From Skeletonema tropicum (lineage: Eukaryota > Bacillariophyta > Thalassiosirophyceae > Thalassiosirales > Thalassiosiraceae), in NCBI GenBank assembly GCA_037178625.1, contig CM074129.1, positions 1,178,001 to 1,242,000 of the forward strand: a stretch of DNA of 64,000 nucleotides, written 5' to 3'. Below are positions 1-9,133 of the stretch, piece after piece. The position numbers and the translations under genes are program-made. Every line of letters starts with the position of its first letter. The stretch's first letter is position 1. The notes under the pieces were generated by a model that had not been told where the DNA came from, ran no database searches, and was given only the letters and a program-made list of their open reading frames with translations.

Positions 1-907
1 ACTTCATCATCCTGAGTCCATATGGCAAATCTTCTTCTTCTTCTTCTTCGTTGGTCTCCTCCGCCAATAAAGTAGTGTCGGCAAGAGCTTCACTCGACTG
101 CTGCTTGGACTCTGAAAACAATCCAGATAAGAATGACATTCCTGCATTGATACCCCATTTCTTCTGCTCAGTAGTTGTTGCTGTTACATCATTTTCGTCT
201 TCTTCTTCTACCCGAATAGCTTCGTCTTGTGCCTGTGCACTGCCATTTACTTTGTCTGATGATCCAACACCAACAACACTAACATCCTCATCTTGCTGCT
301 GTTGTTGCTGTAATAACGTAGCAGCATTATCCCTCCAAGCATCTAACGCCATATTCAAAAATTCCTCTTGGGATAATTGCTCAGAGAAGAATTCGTTCCA
401 TGCCTCTTTTGCTAATGTAAGATATTTTTCTTCCTCGGTTTTGTAAGTGTTGGCATCAATCATGAGTTGGTTTGTATTGTTGTTGTTGTTGTTATTGTCC
501 CCATTGAGTGACACACGATTCGATGTAGTATCATTTAGAGGGGAGGTCCATGCCTGTTGTGCCTTTTCTACGAATCCATTGACTTCGTTAGTGTCAGATT
601 GTTGTTGTGGAATTGTTGTTGTGGTGGTGGTTAGTGCATTGGCAATTTCCATTATGGATGCTTCATCATCATCGTCATTGTATCCATTCGTGATGCCTAC
701 ATTCTGTTGGTAGTTACCGTTCACCTCGTAAAGTGACGTCTGCTGCTGCTGTTGCTGTTGGAAGCGTGATGACAGAAGCGGTGCATTGGTCCATGCTTGA
801 CATGACGAAGGAGTGTGGGTTAACACGATGAGTATGACGAGCAGTGGAGAGAGCTGCAGACCACCTCCTCGTGAAGAAGGAGAAGATGTAGAGGAGGAGT
901 ATTGCAT
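1..907 (-). CDS. Putative plastid-targeted protein, 3' end beyond window edge
   Basis: The minus strand is open from an ATG at 907-905 to the left edge, about 302 codons without a stop. Residues 1-12 are Ser-rich, about 17-33 form a hydrophobic signal-peptide core, and the sequence then reads SCQAWTNAP. An Ala followed by an aromatic residue resembles the cleavage context of diatom bipartite plastid presequences (ASAF-type, where W can replace F). The rest is rich in Gln, Asn, Thr and acidic runs, with two short similar helices (KEAWNEFFSEQLSQEEFL and LNMALDAWRDN). No catalytic domain is visible in the part present. Plus-strand frames here are Cys/Ser-rich shadows of the CAG/CAA and GAA repeats. 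Plastid targeting is inferred; function is unknown. Confidence 0.6.
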   Translation of the reverse strand, partial: MQYSSSTSSPSSRGGGLQLSPLLVILIVLTHTPSSCQAWTNAPLLSSRFQQQQQQQTSLYEVNGNYQQNVGITNGYNDDDDEASIMEIANALTTTTTTIPQQQSDTNEVNGFVEKAQQAWTSPLNDTTSNRVSLNGDNNNNNNNTNQLMIDANTYKTEEEKYLTLAKEAWNEFFSEQLSQEEFLNMALDAWRDNAATLLQQQQQQDEDVSVVGVGSSDKVNGSAQAQDEAIRVEEEDENDVTATTTEQKKWGINAGMSFLSGLFSESKQQSSEALADTTLLAEETNEEEEEEDLPYGLRMMK

Positions 908-1281
908 TGTTACAGTTCGTTTTTGATCTATTGTCTTGCAGTGCGTCTGGTAGCTACCGTAGGTGGCTCGACATGGAGGAATGCTCGAGCGAAGGAAGTA
1001 CGTGTTGTGGAAGGTCGGCTGTTGTCGAGAATGACCCGGTCGACCGTCTTTATTCTTTCTTTGCCCGACAGACGCTGTCACAGCGACATCACAGTTTTCC
1101 TACCTACCGCCACCGCCACAAAATCCAAAATCTGTCATCAAGACATGTCGAAAATGGCAGCAAACTACACTAATTAAGTATCATCTGACGGCAAGTCTTT
1201 TCCTCTCTCTAAACAGCTAAGGTCACTAAACATCCAAGGTCACTTATTAGATAATCGTACATCATCAATCCATAACCAACC
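908..1281. promoter_or_regulatory. Divergent intergenic region
   Basis: About 374 bp separate the start codons of the minus-strand plastid-type gene and the plus-strand SUMO-like gene, so this stretch must hold both promoters. I see no TATA box or other clear element. Short plus-strand frames at 902-1177 have no protein-like features and overlap the start of the minus gene. Confidence 0.4.
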
Positions 1282-2319
1282 ATGGCAGGCGAAAATAATA
1301 ATTCAACAATCACCATCCAACTCCAAGACCAACACAGCCCACTCCAAAATCACTTTGAAATCGACACATTCGACAACATCTCCTCCATCTTTACACAATA
1401 CGCTCACTTCAATGGTCTCTCCTTAGATAATCTCCAATTTACCTACAATGACACCATATTATCAACGAATGGAGATGATACGCCCAACTCACTCGGAATG
1501 ACCGCTAACACTAACAACAACAATAATGATGCCGCCATTATCATTACTGTATCACTCATCGGTCAAGCACTAAAGGAATATACACTAGTCAATGCAATCA
1601 TCACCAATTCCATCACCGAAACAATCTCAATTCTCAACAATGACAAATCATTACTCACCCAACCACTGAAATGGAGTGATTCGGATGGACAAGAATTATG
1701 TAGTCCTGCCATTTTTATTGCGATTGATTATCGATTGGAGGAGTTGGTGTCCATGATGCTACCTTTGTACGATGTCCCTACTACCAAATCATCCAACAAC
1801 AATGACACTACTGAAAACGACGATAATAACAATAAATCATCAGCAACAACATTAATCAACACAGTGCTAAGTGAACAAGGGGGGTACACCCCCCTCCAAT
1901 GGGCAAGTTGGACGGGATCACTCCAAATAGTTCAACTATTACTTCAAGTTGGCGGAGCGCAAGTGGACGAGGAGGCAGTCTCATTGGCACGTGAGAATGA
2001 TCATTCGAATATTGCCACATTCCTACAAGAGCATGTGGATATTTACTCCAATATTGACACTAGTGATCTTGATGCGATAATGGACAAGGCATGTCGTAAT
2101 GGAGACGCGACGAAAGTTCGTGAATTGTTGGACGATGAGAATTATGATTTGAATCAGTGGATGGATGGGGAGGGCAAGTATTTGGCATTGAGTCCTATGT
2201 ATATGGCGGTGAAATTTGGTCATTATGATGTGGTTCAATTGTTTATGAATAGGGGTGGAGGGGGGATGATTGATGAGGTGGAGAGTGCACTTGCGGATGC
2301 TGCTGCAACTGAGGAGTAA
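1282..2319 (+). CDS. SUMO-like (Rad60-SLD type) plus ankyrin-repeat protein
   Basis: Single-exon ORF of 345 aa; the start ATG has an ACC ATGG context. Residues about 8-92 match the SUMO/Rad60-SLD pattern: a beta strand (ITIQLQD), HFEIDTF, a helix (ISSIFTQYAHFNGLS), LDNLQFTYND, then an LGM turn and a terminal beta strand (IIITVSLIG). An Asn/Asp-rich low-complexity spacer lies around residues 170-190. The C-terminal half has ankyrin-like repeats: YTPLQWASWTGSLQIVQLLL and, near residue 305, SPMYMAVKFGHYDVVQLF. There is no C-terminal Gly-Gly, so it is not itself a conjugated SUMO; the SLD may mediate protein binding. The pairing of SLD and ankyrin is read from sequence; the biological role is inferred only as a protein-interaction adaptor. 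Confidence 0.7.
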   Translation: MAGENNNSTITIQLQDQHSPLQNHFEIDTFDNISSIFTQYAHFNGLSLDNLQFTYNDTILSTNGDDTPNSLGMTANTNNNNNDAAIIITVSLIGQALKEYTLVNAIITNSITETISILNNDKSLLTQPLKWSDSDGQELCSPAIFIAIDYRLEELVSMMLPLYDVPTTKSSNNNDTTENDDNNNKSSATTLINTVLSEQGGYTPLQWASWTGSLQIVQLLLQVGGAQVDEEAVSLARENDHSNIATFLQEHVDIYSNIDTSDLDAIMDKACRNGDATKVRELLDDENYDLNQWMDGEGKYLALSPMYMAVKFGHYDVVQLFMNRGGGGMIDEVESALADAAATEE

Positions 2320-3010
2320 AAAGTAGAAGTGTTGGGGTAAGTATGTAAGTGAAATGATGGGAGAGCAGCTGCAATTCATAGGAAAGGGACCAGTAGTAAT
2401 AGAAAGAATAGATACAAACATTATTAAAATGCAAATGATTAGAGAAATAGAAGTCAATTCAAATAATAGAGTCAATGCAGCTCTAAGTAGTACAATAAGT
2501 ATGGATGTACTATGCAACTGGGAGAAGTCAAGATCAACATCACATTCCTCTTCGAAATCTCCCAAAAGACCAGCCACCAGGAGATCCGTATGACACTCAT
2601 AAGTATGACACTCTTGTTCGTCGCTTGCCGGTAGTAGATATTTTCAAGTTGGAATGAGACATACAATATCTTGTTCCTGTAGGCAAAATGCTGCCCTTCG
2701 GACAACGGGGATACGATCAAGAGTGTCCATATGATCCTCTTGATCGTCGATCGTCGGAAGTGTAGATATCCTGTTAAGCTCTCTTGTACTCATGTCGTCA
2801 AGTACATAGTTGATTCATATTGTTGAAGTTGAAGTTCAGCTGACACTGAATCAAGGGTAAGTAAAATGAGTAATTCCGGGTGTTAAGCCTTTCACGACCA
2901 ATCCCTGGCGGGGCCAAAGCAAACATATTTTACCGTAGACGCTCAACATACTGGAAGTATTGATGTTGCATTATGACAAATAATAGGAATAGATAATAAA
3001 TACGACCAAA
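2320..3010. repeat. Upstream flank of duplicated gene A (repeat copy 1)
   Basis: No gene is seen. From about 2512 to 2965 the sequence is repeated, with point changes, at 4490-4743 and 5298-5360, and a short piece recurs near 8890-8935 upstream of gene B. The shared blocks include CAACTGGGAGAAGTCAA, the TATGACACTCTTGTTCGTCG block and TTTTACCGTAGACGCTCAA. These mark the borders of a tandem/segmental duplication around the 3011-3952 gene. Confidence 0.6.
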
Positions 3011-3952
3011 ATGCATCCATCACCACCAAAATCAACGTTCACCATGCCCCTCCCCAAGCTACCCATGGACGAACTCTTCGACCGCGTCCGTGAAAGCCTC
3101 GAAAAGATGGATCGAAGAGAGGCGGCGAAAAAGCGTCGTCGAGAGGCTTTGGAAGAGAAGCGATGGAGGCAGAGATGTAAGAAGATAAAGAATGCTGTCG
3201 AGAAGGGGTCTTTGTTTCCGACCTGGGCATCTGCGGGTGCTTCGCCGTCTGAGTTATTAGATGAGGAGCTCGAAGCAGATGCGGTTGGGAGCAGTAGCCT
3301 GGCTGATGAGGAGGCCTTATCCGACAAGGAGGAAGACTCAGCCCCTGGATCGCCTCCTTATAAAAGCAAGTACTCTTATCCAGCACCAGCAAAGTCGGCA
3401 CCAAAACCTATCCCTGAAGAAGAACTGATCCGAAGACATAAGGTTGAGCAAGAACTCATGGCATTATCAAAAAAGATAACGGAGGAAAAGAAGAGAAAAG
3501 AGCGGATGATACCGCTAGTCTGGGCTAAGCCTACGTTTGATCCCTTCCCTTCAAGTAATGCATCTGATGCTGCTGCTGACAGTGGTGACGGTGCTTCATC
3601 TTCTAGATCCAATTCTACAGGTGACAAGTCAGAAGCCAAGGAGCCTCAGAATCCCAACCCTCGAAAGAGAGACATCGATCAAGTCGAGGGCAAGAAACCG
3701 CGCCGTAATCTCAACGCTATAGGAATACCACCTCAAGCAAGTGCGTACTATGCTCGTGATGAATCCTTATGTGGTCGTGGAGGAGGACACAGTATGGGCT
3801 TTGGGTGCTTTAGCCAATGCTCGCAGGAGGAAATTGACGATTTTGTGGCGTTTGTAGATAAGTTGATCCCGACAAATCCGAAATGGAAAATAAGGAAGTC
3901 ATCCACGGAGTCATCAACAGATGATAATAAAGACAAAGACAGTAATGAGTAG
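3011..3952 (+). CDS. Lys/Glu-rich, probably nuclear protein, paralog A
   Basis: Single-exon ORF of 313 aa, unknown family. A second in-frame Met (MPLPKLPMDELFDRVRESLE) at residue 12 is also conserved in the paralog and could be the real start. Residues 15-60 form a charged, probably coiled-coil helix with a bipartite basic stretch (KKRRREALEEKRWRQR). The middle is acidic and Ser/Pro-rich, followed by a second charged helix (EEELIRRHKVEQELMALSK). A basic patch (NPRKRDIDQVEGKKPRRN) could be an NLS. The C-terminus carries a conserved block with GRGGGHSMGFGCFSQCSQEEIDDF. About 90% of the protein is shared with paralog B at 9134-10132. A nuclear location is inferred from the basic stretches only. 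Confidence 0.65.
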   Translation: MHPSPPKSTFTMPLPKLPMDELFDRVRESLEKMDRREAAKKRRREALEEKRWRQRCKKIKNAVEKGSLFPTWASAGASPSELLDEELEADAVGSSSLADEEALSDKEEDSAPGSPPYKSKYSYPAPAKSAPKPIPEEELIRRHKVEQELMALSKKITEEKKRKERMIPLVWAKPTFDPFPSSNASDAAADSGDGASSSRSNSTGDKSEAKEPQNPNPRKRDIDQVEGKKPRRNLNAIGIPPQASAYYARDESLCGRGGGHSMGFGCFSQCSQEEIDDFVAFVDKLIPTNPKWKIRKSSTESSTDDNKDKDSNE

Positions 3953-4489
3953 AATAAGAGTAATACTTACCGAAGTTTCAAGTAGTACTTCAGATTGGCA
4001 ATAGATCCAGTTCCTTGTTAACTAGACTGTGCTTGAGCTTCTGGAGGCTTTCTTCTTTAATGAAAATTGCAAGAAGCTCTTTGACGCTTGATGCATGGGT
4101 ACTTCTATCATCGGGCTGGTTGAGAGATGAGAACGCACTCAGGTGTACTTGCCAAATTTTTAACGAGGTGCAAGCTGATGAGAGCACTCTGTCGTGAGAT
4201 GGTACTCTTAGTACTTTTATTATGAAGTGCTTGAGGTATTTCGTTGCGGAAAATATGTGCTGGGACAGGAGATGTTTGTCCCAAGATGGTTGAAGGCAAG
4301 ATAAATTTACTGAAATCGGCTAGAGATTGATGATCTGATAATGATGTGACTTATAAGACTGTTACTGAAACTGAAACATTCTTCTTAGGAGTATCTAGCT
4401 ATTTTATGGTTCTCTCTCTTCTATATCCTCATTATCATGGTGACATTTCCATTACGTGTCTTTTTGCTGTCTAGCATAAAGATCAAGCA
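3953..4489. repeat. 3' flank of gene A, duplicated after gene B
   Basis: No gene is seen. About 3990-4380 matches 10150-10540 closely, including the GATGCATGGGTA and CTTGCCAAATTTTTAACGAG blocks. The duplication therefore extends about 400 bp past the stop codon. Copy A has small indels relative to copy B, so the duplication is not very recent. Confidence 0.65.
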
Positions 4490-5360
4490 ACTGGGAGAAG
4501 TCAAAATCACATCACATTCCTCTTCGAAATCTCCCAAAAGACCAGCCATCAGGAGATCCTTACCTATGACACTCTTATGACACTCTTGTTCGTCGCTTGA
4601 CGGGAGTGTATCCTTTCAAGCTAGTATATATGTCGTCACGTAGTTGATTCATGTTGTTGAAGTTAAAGTTCAGCTGACGACTAATTCGAGGGTAAGTAAA
4701 TTGAGTAATTCCGAGAGTTCAGTCTTTCACGACCAATCCCTGGCTAGAGGTGAAAAAAACGTCCAATGTTGGAAGTTGGGCCACGTGGAACTTGAGGAAG
4801 GCATTTTACTAGCACGCCGCGCACAAACATTTGGAAAATGTTTCTAAACAACCATGTCGACACACTCCGCAGCCTGATAATACGTCCAGTAGACATATCT
4901 ACCCCTATAACCAGATATTATTTGATAGACCAAGTTATCAGCTTTCGATAGAGCCATTGGTCAACATCGCACCTGCAATATTTGTCTCGCAGATGTGGAG
5001 TAGCATAGACCAAAGGGGGGGCTGGAGGCGATTTTTGTTACTGATATTTACTAGCAGAAATGGTAGAATGCACTTCATCATAACTCCATGTAGATTAACT
5101 ATAAATTGATCAACCAAAGACTAATTAGTTTTTAATAGTCTTTAGTTTAGCATTCCTATCGGCCATTTTTGTCGAATGTCCAATAGTAGTGCGTAGTAGT
5201 GGGGGTGCTGACATGGTTGTTTGCCACTTTTGTGAGTGATGATGGCGGGGCAAAAAGTTTGGACGTTTTTTTCTTTGGATGTTTTTTTCATCACTAGCTG
5301 GCGGGGGCTATCAAACATATTTTACCGTAGACGCTCAAATACTGGAAGTATTGAGTGGCC
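4490..5360. repeat. Second copy of the gene-A upstream repeat, interrupted by a MITE
   Basis: 4490-4743 repeats about 2512-2915 (with deletions), and 5298-5360 repeats 2910-2965, including the TTTTACCGTAGACGCTC block. The two halves are separated by the 554-bp inverted-repeat element at 4744-5297. No coding copy of the gene follows this repeat, so this looks like the remains of a tandem unit that lost its gene. Confidence 0.6.
4744..5297. mobile_element. 554-bp MITE with CTAG termini and 4-bp TSD
   Basis: The ends are imperfect inverted repeats of about 25 bp: the left reads CTAGAGGTGAAAAAAACGTC and the right, reverse-complemented, CTAGTGATGAAAAAAACATC. CTGG flanks both sides (4740-4743 and 5298-5301). 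The paralogous site at about 2909-2920 (CCCTGGCGGGG) carries one CTGG and no insert, so it serves as the empty site and supports a 4-bp target duplication. No convincing ORF lies inside. The transposase family that mobilises it is unknown. Confidence 0.7.
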
Positions 5361-5378
5361 GACGCACGCCTCCATACT

Positions 5379-5405
5379 CAGGGCACATAAAAGAATGGGC
5401 TGCGT
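5379..5405 (+). repeat. 27-bp inverted repeat, left arm (partner 7209-7235)
   Basis: This block is the exact reverse complement of 7209-7235 (ACGCAGCCCATTCTTTTATG plus 7 more bases). The two arms lie 1.8 kb apart and enclose the 296-aa ORF. Similarity fades on both sides. No matching short direct repeats are visible just outside the arms. Confidence 0.6.
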
Positions 5406-5523
5406 GTCGCAGACAGACCACTCATATGATCCCGATTGTTCTTCGTCTATGTACAAGAGGTACAGTAGATTCCAAATACTTACAGTTAGCTAGTAGCAAA
5501 ATTCAAAATTCAAAATCGGTCGC

Positions 5524-6414
5524 ATGTCGGAAGGCTTGCCGCACTCTCTATTGTACAAACATATTATTATGACAATGCCAACGGCTCTTACACATCGAGC
5601 CAGCATCAAACACTGCACACGTAATTCGCCGACGTCAATCCTGCCTGTGCGTCAATATGGCGGTCACACCCGAGCCGTCGATATGTCCGATGGGGGACAG
5701 AGGAAGATGTCATGGAACGTCATAACATCAATGATCAATGCAAGAGTGATGAGAGTTTACAGAAACGAATCACCCCCGGGAAATATGCACTTTGAAACTG
5801 GTGTGAAAGTAGGTGCTCCTAATCCCTACAACCAGCACCGGTTTGTCTACATATCACCAGAGGGCACCAAAGCACACTATGGTAACATAACGTTACTGAT
5901 TTGGTCAAGAATGTGTCATTACTTTAGCAACAACACTATCCAAACTGATGCCGCCGCCGATGATAAAGACACCACCACCATCCATCAACACCTTGCCATG
6001 GAAGTCATCCGCAACGCATTTACACAGGAACGTATGAAACAAAACGTTCGTTCTTGTTTCAAGGATGGAAAACATCTTGTGATGCACAACTCATCCATCC
6101 ACTCCAAATTTGTATCATTGTGTCAGTCCCCCTCGATGAATTTCCGGCAAGATGCGATAGAGGAAGTGTACCAAATTATTCTTCGGAAGATGATCCACTC
6201 TAGGTTTGCAGTTGTATTTCGTCGGTGGAAGGAACAACATTGTCAAAAGCATGACATGTCTCTGCGATCAAATTTGAAAGCATGCTCCAGCAGGCGTCGA
6301 CAAGAACAAGAAGAGCAGAGAGACCAAGCGAGAGGCAACCCCAAATCCCGCAGGGTCGAAGACGAGCAACGATACGAAGAGACCAGCAGCACCACACCCC
6401 GATGCTCAAGTTGA
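5524..6414 (+). CDS. Hypothetical 296-aa protein
   Basis: Open for 296 codons. In-frame Mets at residues 16 and 18 are alternative starts; from there the N-terminus is basic and hydroxylated, like a weak mitochondrial presequence. Residues 60-130 contain MSWNVITSMINARVMRVYRN, a GAPNPYNQHRFVYISPEG stretch and a possible hydrophobic helix (ITLLIWSRMCHYF). The middle is helical with many basic residues, and the C-terminus is Arg/Glu/Gln-rich low complexity. I recognise no family. A 27-bp perfect inverted repeat brackets the gene (5379-5405 and 7209-7235), so it may belong to a mobile element rather than be a host gene. Confidence 0.4.
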   Translation: MSEGLPHSLLYKHIIMTMPTALTHRASIKHCTRNSPTSILPVRQYGGHTRAVDMSDGGQRKMSWNVITSMINARVMRVYRNESPPGNMHFETGVKVGAPNPYNQHRFVYISPEGTKAHYGNITLLIWSRMCHYFSNNTIQTDAAADDKDTTTIHQHLAMEVIRNAFTQERMKQNVRSCFKDGKHLVMHNSSIHSKFVSLCQSPSMNFRQDAIEEVYQIILRKMIHSRFAVVFRRWKEQHCQKHDMSLRSNLKACSSRRRQEQEEQRDQARGNPKSRRVEDEQRYEETSSTTPRCSS

Positions 6415-7208
6415 TGTTAAAAAATTGAAAACAAGTTAGTGATTACAATAACACAAGTGGCATTGCGTCATGTACACTCTTGAACTCACCCTCTCTCTAA
6501 GTAGTTCTTGTGTTCAAAATTAGTTTTACGGAATACCCACTGCAATTAACACCCCCTCCCCCTTCGAGGCACTAAACGCAGATTCACTACTCTCCAATAC
6601 TAAGTAATGAAGAACCAGTCATTAGTTGTTGCTGGGATGCGTCAACATGGGCTGTACAAATAATAATGATCCCAACACCCACACATTATTTTTGCACCAT
6701 TACTTGTCACTGTAAACGGTCGCCATTAATAAATAACAAGCATCGTCGAGCAGAATATTTCACCAATAGTGGATATTATTTTTGATGTCGGTTCGGCGGA
6801 GTTGTACTGTGTTCGTCGACGGCGATGGTGTTGTCGTTGACATGGTAGGAATATAATTGCATCATCCGACCAACTCGACGATGATGGTTATGTTCATAGT
6901 CATTTTCACAACAGACGATGCCCAATTAGGAAAATAAACGGCGGTTCGGAGATCCTATGCCATAATAGGGGAGGGGAATGTCGATTATTAGCCTAATAGA
7001 AGCATATTCATTGACCTCATTTTTACTAGTAGTCCACCATGGTGAAGGCATTTTGATGGATTTTGAGAGGTGGGGGGCCTCATGGGTGATGTGATTGAAG
7101 AACAATCAACATTATATTAGGGGATCACCCAAAACAGCCTTTCTTGCATTGCATATCTAGATTTTTCTTCTACCAAAATCAAATAGGGGATAACCTAATC
7201 AAATCGAT
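6415..7208. other. Gene-free stretch
   Basis: AT-rich, without convincing ORFs or RNA genes. It contains several trinucleotide-biased patches (TCGACGATG-like) but no repeat partner that I could trace by eye. Confidence 0.4.
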
Positions 7209-7235
7209 ACGCAGCCCATTCTTTTATGTGCCCTG
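7209..7235 (-). repeat. 27-bp inverted repeat, right arm
   Basis: Exact reverse complement of 5379-5405. It continues as CCATACTGCC, where the left side is only weakly similar, so the visible terminal repeat is short. Confidence 0.6.
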
Positions 7236-7440
7236 TCCATACTGCCTTCCCTCGAGGTATGTATGTTGTACATACCCCCACGCCACGCAACTCAAATTCG
7301 GCCAACACGGGTTCTAGCCTCCCGGTCTAAGTTCAAAAGTAGGAGTATCAACGTAGGAATAGTACATAACAGGTGATATGACTATCGTTACGACATTTGT
7401 TAACCCTTACTAACCAAAACAGGCAAAAATCAATATATTT

Positions 7441-8765
7441 TCTTGACGGGCTAACTATCGCCAAACACTTTTTCATCTCCACTCAACATCACCAAGATGA
7501 GGAGCACCGGCACCATGGTGTGTTTGCGTCCTATGGTGATATAATGTCCCATCTTGATATACTGGTGAACTTTTTTGGCAACGAACTCTACACCCATATT
7601 GTAGTTCATTAATAAAAAAGTTCACCAGTATACAATAACGTCGAATTAATTCTCGTCGACATATTTTATCGCTAGAAATTTCCCCTCGACGACACAGTCT
7701 GCCGCTGCCATATTTATCCAAAAGAGAGGCAGTAGGGTGTGCCATCACTCCGCCCTGCCCCTTCCAATCGACAACCAAACATATATTATTCGTAGGTTAT
7801 GCTTATCGCCACAGTAATCACCGTATTCACCAAGAATATAAGTGATCTAGCCACACCATCATCAAAAGCCACCTGTCGCCTTGTTGCGACCGACACTCTC
7901 ACCAAAGGATGCATCACAGAGGGAACGAAGCCCTGAAACTTATGCCCCAGTTATAATATGATATAGAGCAATGATTGGGGGGCATAAACCTGATAAAAAG
8001 AGTCTTATTGTCTCCTTGAAGCGACGAGTCAATAATTACAAAAAACTCGTCTCAAATGGGCATAATAACCACCATCAATTGTTGTATACAGCCACCAATA
8101 ATTCCAAAACACATCCAAAACAGAACTAACAAATCATTGAGGTAATAATATACATTGGTATTGTTTGGAGTAGTGTTTTCAATCGGATAATATTAAATAT
8201 TATTTGGTACAATAAATTACAAAAAAATGTAGGCCTCTACACCATGATTAATATGACATCTACACCTATATTGCGGCTGCTGAAGCGTGTATACCCCCCC
8301 GACATCCTCTTTCATGTTGAGAGTTGAAGAATTGTGTTTGCATTGTTGTTATGGACTGTTTATATGGTTGATTGTTGCATATTAATTATGTGAAACATCA
8401 CATATCCGATCACATGTGCGCCTGGGTAATAAAAAATAGAGGGAGCACTCTCATACGTGGGGCACGACCTCGGAAGTCAATATTATGTTGCAGATGAGAT
8501 ATGTAAAGTAGGGGACCTTGTAGTGCAGAGTATCATTGCCAAAAGGATCATATCACAGGTGGACGAAGATGACCAATTTTCATATCGTTGATGGCGAGTA
8601 CAATAACTCAACGACGGCATCTACCTCGACAAAGGAACGCCTCCATAATATACCCAATAGTAATGGAGAGCGATATTGGTGCGTATATTGGTTATATTTG
8701 AAGCGTGTGCATTGCTGGGGCCGACGGTAGGAGCGGCAGCTTCATGGTTGATGTCAAAAAGTGCA
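7441..8765 (+). repeat. Non-coding dispersed repeat, copy 1
   Basis: Blocks in this stretch align in the same order with 30886-32215: CGCCAAACA followed by TTTTTCATC, CTGCCGCTGCCA, a motif around AATCGA and AACCAA/AACTAA, CATACACCCCC, AGTATCATTGCCAAAA, and GCGGCAG..CTTCATGGTTG at the end. The two copies are strongly diverged with indels and share no conserved ORF, so this is an old non-coding family, possibly a non-autonomous element. The borders are approximate. Confidence 0.55.
7558..7632. mobile_element. 75-bp hairpin element inside repeat copy 1
   Basis: Perfect 19-bp arms (TATACTGGTGAACTTTTTT and its complement) that extend imperfectly by about 9 bp around a 20-bp loop. The homologous place in copy 2 (about 31000) lacks this hairpin, which suggests insertion of a tiny fold-back element after the copies separated. 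Confidence 0.5.
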
Positions 8766-9133
8766 GCATTAGGTACGACTTACAGGTAGTATGTACGTTC
8801 TACGAAGATTTGAATTCCTACGTAGGCCTTAGAACCCGTGCCAAATCAAGTCACGCAACTCATAAGCCTTTCACTAAGGCCTACGAGTTAAGCCTTTCAC
8901 GAAACTTACTTGACGCTGAAGATACTGGAAGTCTCTGTTGATTTACAGGATGACAAACAACACCTACTGTGAGGCTCAACAGGCTCAATCAATCATCTTT
9001 CCCCCCTTCTGTGGACAAAGTAGTTTCTCAAATAATCTAGAAAACACCATCTCAATCGAGCTCGAAGAAGCACTCCCCTTGTCAAAGAACATCATAAAAA
9101 TACAATGGATTCATCACCACCAAATACAACAAA
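8766..9133. other. Upstream region of gene B
   Basis: Holds a remnant of the duplicated flank (AAGCCTTTCACGA and ATACTGGAAGT near 8890-8935) and an inverted copy of the CCTACGTAGGAATTCAAATC motif (about 8804-8825) that recurs elsewhere in the window. Just before the start codon, ATGGATTCATCACCACCAAA is repeated in slightly changed form as the start of the gene, a local duplication. Confidence 0.45.

Noticed and set aside
902..1177. Two overlapping plus-strand frames of about 90 codons
   Set aside because: They overlap the start of the minus-strand gene and each other, have no domain character, and lie in the divergent promoter region.
2023..2577. Minus-strand 184-codon frame
   Set aside because: It is antisense to the ankyrin part of the SUMO-like gene and gives a hydrophobic low-complexity protein, typical of a shadow frame.
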